Assembly: GCF_964656455.1 (NCBI RefSeq)
Contig: NC_135717.1
Coordinates: forward strand, 2,046,001-2,110,000
Direction: 5' to 3'
Length of the DNA: 64,000 bases
DNA from: Halichoerus grypus
Lineage: Eukaryota; Chordata; Mammalia; Carnivora; Phocidae
The notes under the pieces were generated by a model. That model was not told the DNA's origin. It saw only the letters and a program-made list of their open reading frames with translations, and did not search any database. This document shows, in pieces, positions 59,850 through 64,000 of this stretch. Numbering within the stretch: position 1 is the first letter of the stretch; each line of letters opens with the position of its first letter. The translations under genes and the position numbers were made by a program.

Positions 59850-60680
59850 ACACATACAGGTAAAAAATTTTTAAACACGGATAAAAGAGCATTCATACTC
59901 ATCCCACAAGTTAACTATTATTATCAGTTTGGTACATACTCTTCCAGACCTTTGTCTCTAAATTCAATGCGCAGATGTAGGCATAGAAATTTATAGTTTT
60001 AGTCTTTGTTTAGCTTTCCATAAACGGGATCAAATGCTACATATCATTTTTCTTTTCTTTTTTTTTTTTTAAAGATTTTATTTATTTATTTGACAGGGAG
60101 AGACAGCCAGAGAGAGAACACAAGCAGGGTGAGTGAGAGAGAGAGAAGCAGGCCTCCCGCCAAGCAGGGAGCCCGATGCGGGGCTCGATCCCAGGACCCT
60201 GGGATCATGACCTGAGCCGAAGGCAGACGCTTAACGACTGAGCCACCCAGGCGCCCTACATATCATTTTTCAACTAAGATTCTATCATGTCTTAGAGTGA
60301 TGTGAATCTTCACTCCTTCTAAGCACCACCCAGGATCCTGAAGGCTGACACAGGCCATGTACTGACTTAGGGCTACTGGGGGATGTTTCTACAGTTAAAG
60401 TCTCTGCTATCACCATCAATGCCACAGCAACTGTCCCCATAGTGCCCTCCTGGGACATGTGTGACTGTAGGGTCCGTTCCTGCACACACAACTGCCGGCC
60501 CAGAGCCATCTACATTTGTAACAGCTCTGGCAAGTTGCCCTGCCAAAAGCTTCTACCAATTTATATCCCAGTGAACAAAGGCTGAAGGTATCTATTTTCC
60601 CATGGCCTCGCCACACTGGACATTAGCAATCTAATTTCTTCTTTTTTTTCCCTACCCACAATTTGTGGGTGAAAAGTGAT
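59850..60680 (-). mobile_element. old LINE remnant, minus, split by a SINE
   Basis: The text around cttccagacctttgtctct and ataaacgggatcaaatgcta, and past the SINE, ccaatttatatcccagtgaac and tggcctcgccacactgg, resembles the antisense of an old LINE. The family is uncertain. Confidence 0.5.
60053..60255 (-). mobile_element. SINEC, minus, near-intact
   Basis: T-run tail, full body, head ending gccacccaggcgcc. The 16-bp duplication ctacatatcatttttc is perfect at 60037-60052 and 60256-60271. It is nested in an old LINE remnant. Confidence 0.97.
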
Positions 60681-61021
60681 CTTTCATTACTTTTTAAGTC
60701 TGGGTTTTTTCGGGGAAGGGAGGATTAAGCACTTTTCATACTTAAAAAGCAAACACTTTACAGTAAAATGTCATAAAAATAGACCGTTGTAACATGCAGA
60801 GGCAGGATCAGTTCCGACTACAGACTGACTTAGCATTATGAGGAAAATGGACTATATGCTCGACATCATTAAGATGCACAGATAGCCATGCATAAATCGA
60901 AAATGCATGACTTTACTCAAGTTCACTGCCATATTATAAATAGGATAACCATATGCCCCAGTTTGCCCCTGGAGCACCCCATTTCAAGCTTACTGTCCTG
61001 GTAAAATTATTAGCAGGGCTG

Positions 61022-61044
61022 TTTTTTTTTTTTTTTTTTTTTTT
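61022..61044. repeat. T23 homopolymer
   Basis: A run of about 23 T with no SINE body on either side. On the GNA12 sense strand it is poly-A. It could be a remnant retroposon tail or simple slippage. Confidence 0.8.
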
Positions 61045-63125
61045 CCTCCCCCACTCACAACATGCCCTGATTTGGGTCATCAGATTCCATGCTCGCATAA
61101 ATTTTACATGTAGATACACTGTGGCTCAGTAGTCACTAGAACCCCATCAGGTTTGAAAGAGTTCAGGTGTGACATCACTCAGCAAGGCTGGTTGTAGGGC
61201 AATGTGGGTCCCCTGGAATCGGCCTCACTTGTTAGTTTGAGACCTCGCTAAGTTCCTGAAAGCTATGGGAAATGCGCCTCTAACTCTGTTTCTCCATGCA
61301 GAATTATTACAAATCAGAATTACGACACCCATTTGCTCCGGCACTGTTCCCTGCTTAAATGCCAAGCTGTTATGTAGCATTTTGGCAGTGTTTTAAGATC
61401 GTATGAACACGGATCTTGTGAGCATTAGGCTCTGATGACTTCCTGTCACAGCAATCTCAGGAGGAATAAAATTAGGGAATGAAATTATTAAAATCGAAGG
61501 AAAGAGCCTGACGTACAGAGCTCAGGAATCTCCAACACGCAAACTGCACTTCATTCAGCTCTCCAGACAAACAAAAAACAACATCCCGTGTGCCTGAAGT
61601 TGCAGAACTACAACCAAGTCTATTGTTGACTGTGGATAGACTGAATTGCACAAGGTAGGCATACTGCTTTACCATCTACTGTTTCTCTATCCCTCCCTTA
61701 TCCTGTCATCTCTCCTAATAAAATATTTCTGCCTTCCACATTTGGGACACATGGTTTGTCTTTCTTTTCCATAAAAGGAAAAGAAAAAAAAAAGTCCAGA
61801 TAATTAAACTTTTCTAACGGGTGCCAATAGTTTCAACTTCTGCACCGCACTTTCCACTTGAAGGACACACGTTCTGTGGCGGCTGTTGTGATGTCACATG
61901 GGTCCAGGAGAAGAAGCGTTAAAGCAGCTTGCCTGGGAAACACATCCGGCCGACTACGCTCACTGGCATATTTTCTACAACAGACATAAACTCGGAAAGT
62001 ACTAAATAAATCCTAGTCTTCAAACAATTACACTTAAATGTTCTATTTAAATCACCAGCTACGACACAGCCGCCTTCCGGGGCCAGTTATCAGGATCAGT
62101 CTAGTCTATGGAGGAGAGGCCGGCCGAGGGGGGCACTCAGGGCCCTCAGATGACCCCGACCCTGTGGTGAAAGGAAGAAACTTCTGGAACGACAGCACAG
62201 ACGAAGGGAGATTGCTCTGTCCTGGGAGCTCTTGAAGAAAGGCGGTCTCTTCCTTCCCCTCCCCAACCATCAAGGCAGAGAGATCCCAGGCCTTGCTGAA
62301 CTGAGTATGTAAACAAAGACAGTGACGTTCCAAGAAGGCTCTGTTCAATGAGTGACTTTCATACGGCACCAGGAAAGAACCCACTTAAAACCTGACCCGG
62401 TGAAGGAAGAGCATTATCTTTTTTCTTCCTTTAAAAGGGCCTGAGGTATAATTGACAAGCTCAGAACCGCACATACACCAAGTGTGCAACGTGCTAGCCT
62501 GTGACATGCGCATGCTTGGGACTGTTGTGGCAGCTCTGAGCGTCCCTTCTTCCCCGCACTCCCTTCCTGGCCCCAGGCAACACTGACCTGCTTCTGACAC
62601 TGTGTACTAGCCTGTACCTTCTAGAATTCTACATCAATAAAATCAGATAGCGTGCATCCATGTTTGTCTGGCTCCTTCACGCAGCATAATCTGCCCACAC
62701 TGTTGCGGGTTTGCACCGTCTGTTCCTTTTACTGAGTGGCAGCCGCGTAGATGGGTAGGCCCTTCATCTGTTACCCCTTCATTTGTTGACGGGCAAGTTA
62801 GCAGTTTGCAGCTACTGCAAATAAAGCCGCTCTCAACATCTGTGTACGAGTCTTTGTGGGGACATATATTTGCATTTCTGTTCAATAAATACCTAGAAGT
62901 AGAACGCCTCGCTCACAGAAGTGTAGGTTTAACTTTTAATAAAGTGCCTCACGCTTTTCCAAGGCAGCAGTTCCGTCTTATGTTCCCGCCAGCAGCCTTG
63001 GAGAGCTCCAACTCCTCCACATCACCCCTCCGTAGGGTCAGCCCTTCTAACGGTGCAGCGGGACCTGCTTGTACGCATGGATGGATACTGACTCAATCTT
63101 TTCACGTGTTTAAATTTGCCATCTT

Positions 63126-63326
63126 TTTTTTTTTTTTTTAAAGATTTTATTTATTTACTTGAGAGAGAGAGAATGAGAGACAGAGAGCATGAGAGGGAGG
63201 AGGGTCAGAGGGAGAAGCAGACTCCCTGCCGAGCAGGGAGCCCGATGCGGGACTCGATCCTGGGACTCCAGGATCATGACCTGAGCCGAAGGCAGTCGCT
63301 TAACCAACTGAGCCACCCAGGCGCCC
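63126..63326 (-). mobile_element. SINEC, minus, near-intact, nested in L1
   Basis: A long T-run, a full body with a GA-rich middle, and head ending ccacccaggcgccc. The 16-bp duplication ttaaatttgccatctt is perfect at 63110-63125 and 63327-63342. Confidence 0.97.
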
Positions 63327-63410
63327 TTAAATTTGCCATCTTAATCACCGTTCAGATCTTTTGTCCATTAAAAAAATTCTGGGTCATTTATTCTCTTATT
63401 ATTGAGTTTT

Positions 63411-63600
63411 ATTTTTTTAAAAGATTTTATTTTTTGACAGAGAGAGACAACGAGAGAGGGAACACAAGCAGGGGGAGTGGGAGAGGGAGAAGCAGGCTTC
63501 CCACCGAGCAGGGAGCCCGATGTGGGGCTCGATCCCAGGACCCTGGGGTCATGACCTGAGCCAAAGGCAGACGCTTAACGACTGAGCCACCCAGGCGCCC
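63411..63600 (-). mobile_element. SINEC, minus, near-intact, nested in L1
   Basis: Full length. Flanks cttattattgagtttt (63395-63410) and cttattactgagtttt (63601-63616) are a 16-bp duplication with one mismatch. It sits only 84 bp from the previous copy and in the same L1 remnant. Confidence 0.97.
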
Positions 63601-64000
63601 CTTATTACTGAGTTTTAAAGAGTTCTGTAGATATTCTAGATACAAATCTTTTACCAGATATATAACTGCAAATAATTAACTTTCATTCTCTTAAAAGTGT
63701 CTTGCAAATGCAGATTTTAATTGTTGGACTTTGATTTGATTTTAGTTAAACATGTTATGGCAAAAAATAAACAAAATATAAATTTTGGATTCTCTATTCC
63801 ATTCCATGGACCCACTTGTCTATCATTATGCCAATCCTATGCTGTCTTAATTACGTAGATTTATAGTGAGTCTTGGAATCAGGTAGTGTGGTATTCTTTG
63901 TTATTCTTTTTCAAAGTTGTGGCTACTCTAGGTTCTTTGCATTTCCATATAAATTTCAGAATCAAATTGTCAATTTCTACAAAAAGCCCACTGCGATTTT

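Larger units (their letters stand above)
34389..64000 (-). other. GNA12: GNA12 intron 2 (incomplete, at least 29.6 kb)
   Basis: No match to the upstream GNA12 exon (around FLMAFENKAG) is seen on either strand to the end of the window, so the whole stretch is read as one intron. It holds 13 SINEs, many L1 fragments, LTR and DNA-transposon remnants and a large polypurine tract. Segments without a recognised element are 34.4-36.85, 37.1-37.86, 38.1-38.68, 45.7-46.7, 47.4-49.2, 50.5-52.2, 54.0-54.88, 56.35-57.88 and 60.7-62.4 kb. Confidence 0.75.
62420..64000 (-). mobile_element. L1 remnant, minus, with two nested SINEs
   Basis: Antisense L1 runs continuously to the window edge apart from the SINEs at 63126-63326 and 63411-63600. 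Markers are gaggtataattgacaagctc, aaataaagccgctctcaac, tatgttcccgccagcagcc, tctattccattccatggacc and caatttctacaaaaagccc. It continues beyond 64000. Confidence 0.85.

Overview
This window is nuclear DNA of a placental mammal, most likely a carnivoran. The main evidence is 15 copies of the carnivore-specific tRNA-Lys-derived SINE (SINEC/CAN-SINE). Several are nearly intact, with target-site duplications of 14-20 bp. The long body form with a CT-rich second half and an AAATAAATAAA(A)TCTT tail suggests an arctoid caniform (bear, seal or mustelid) rather than dog or cat, but that finer placement is tentative. L1, MIR, hAT-like and LTR remnants are also present. There are no bacterial or phage genes and no CRISPR array.

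Two protein-coding genes are recognisable and they converge. AMZ1 (archaelysin family metallopeptidase 1) lies on the + strand. Its complete coding sequence is spread over six exons (14331-14634, 15989-16156, 17603-17731, 18029-18198, 18679-18855, 20598-21158) and encodes 502 residues. GNA12 (G-protein alpha-12) lies on the - strand. Only its last two coding exons are present (34338-34388 and 32532-33101), followed by a roughly 2.8-kb 3' UTR that ends at a strong poly(A) site near 29.74 kb. GNA12 exons 1 and 2 are not in the window, so 34389-64000 is an incomplete intron 2. The pair matches the human 7p22.3 order.

Layout: 1-14.2 kb is very GC-rich noncoding sequence, read as AMZ1 upstream or 5'-UTR intron, with a CpG-dense start, several MIRs and a 20-unit, 40-bp minisatellite at 8192-8987. 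AMZ1 coding exons occupy 14.3-21.2 kb. From 21.2 to 29.7 kb lie the AMZ1 3' UTR and a gene-poor convergent intergenic stretch. GNA12 terminal exons occupy 29.7-34.4 kb. From about 36 kb the sequence becomes AT-rich and dense in repeats, with 13 of the 15 SINEs, most of the L1 sequence, and a 1.47-kb almost pure purine tract at 54881-56351.

The two genes are not known to share a pathway. AMZ1 is a predicted zinc aminopeptidase-like protein. GNA12 relays receptor signals to RhoGEFs. I found no convincing new biological system. The most unusual structures are the minisatellite, whose minus strand carries about 40 splice-donor-like motifs, the giant polypurine tract, and an AMZ1 intron whose retention would keep the reading frame open.
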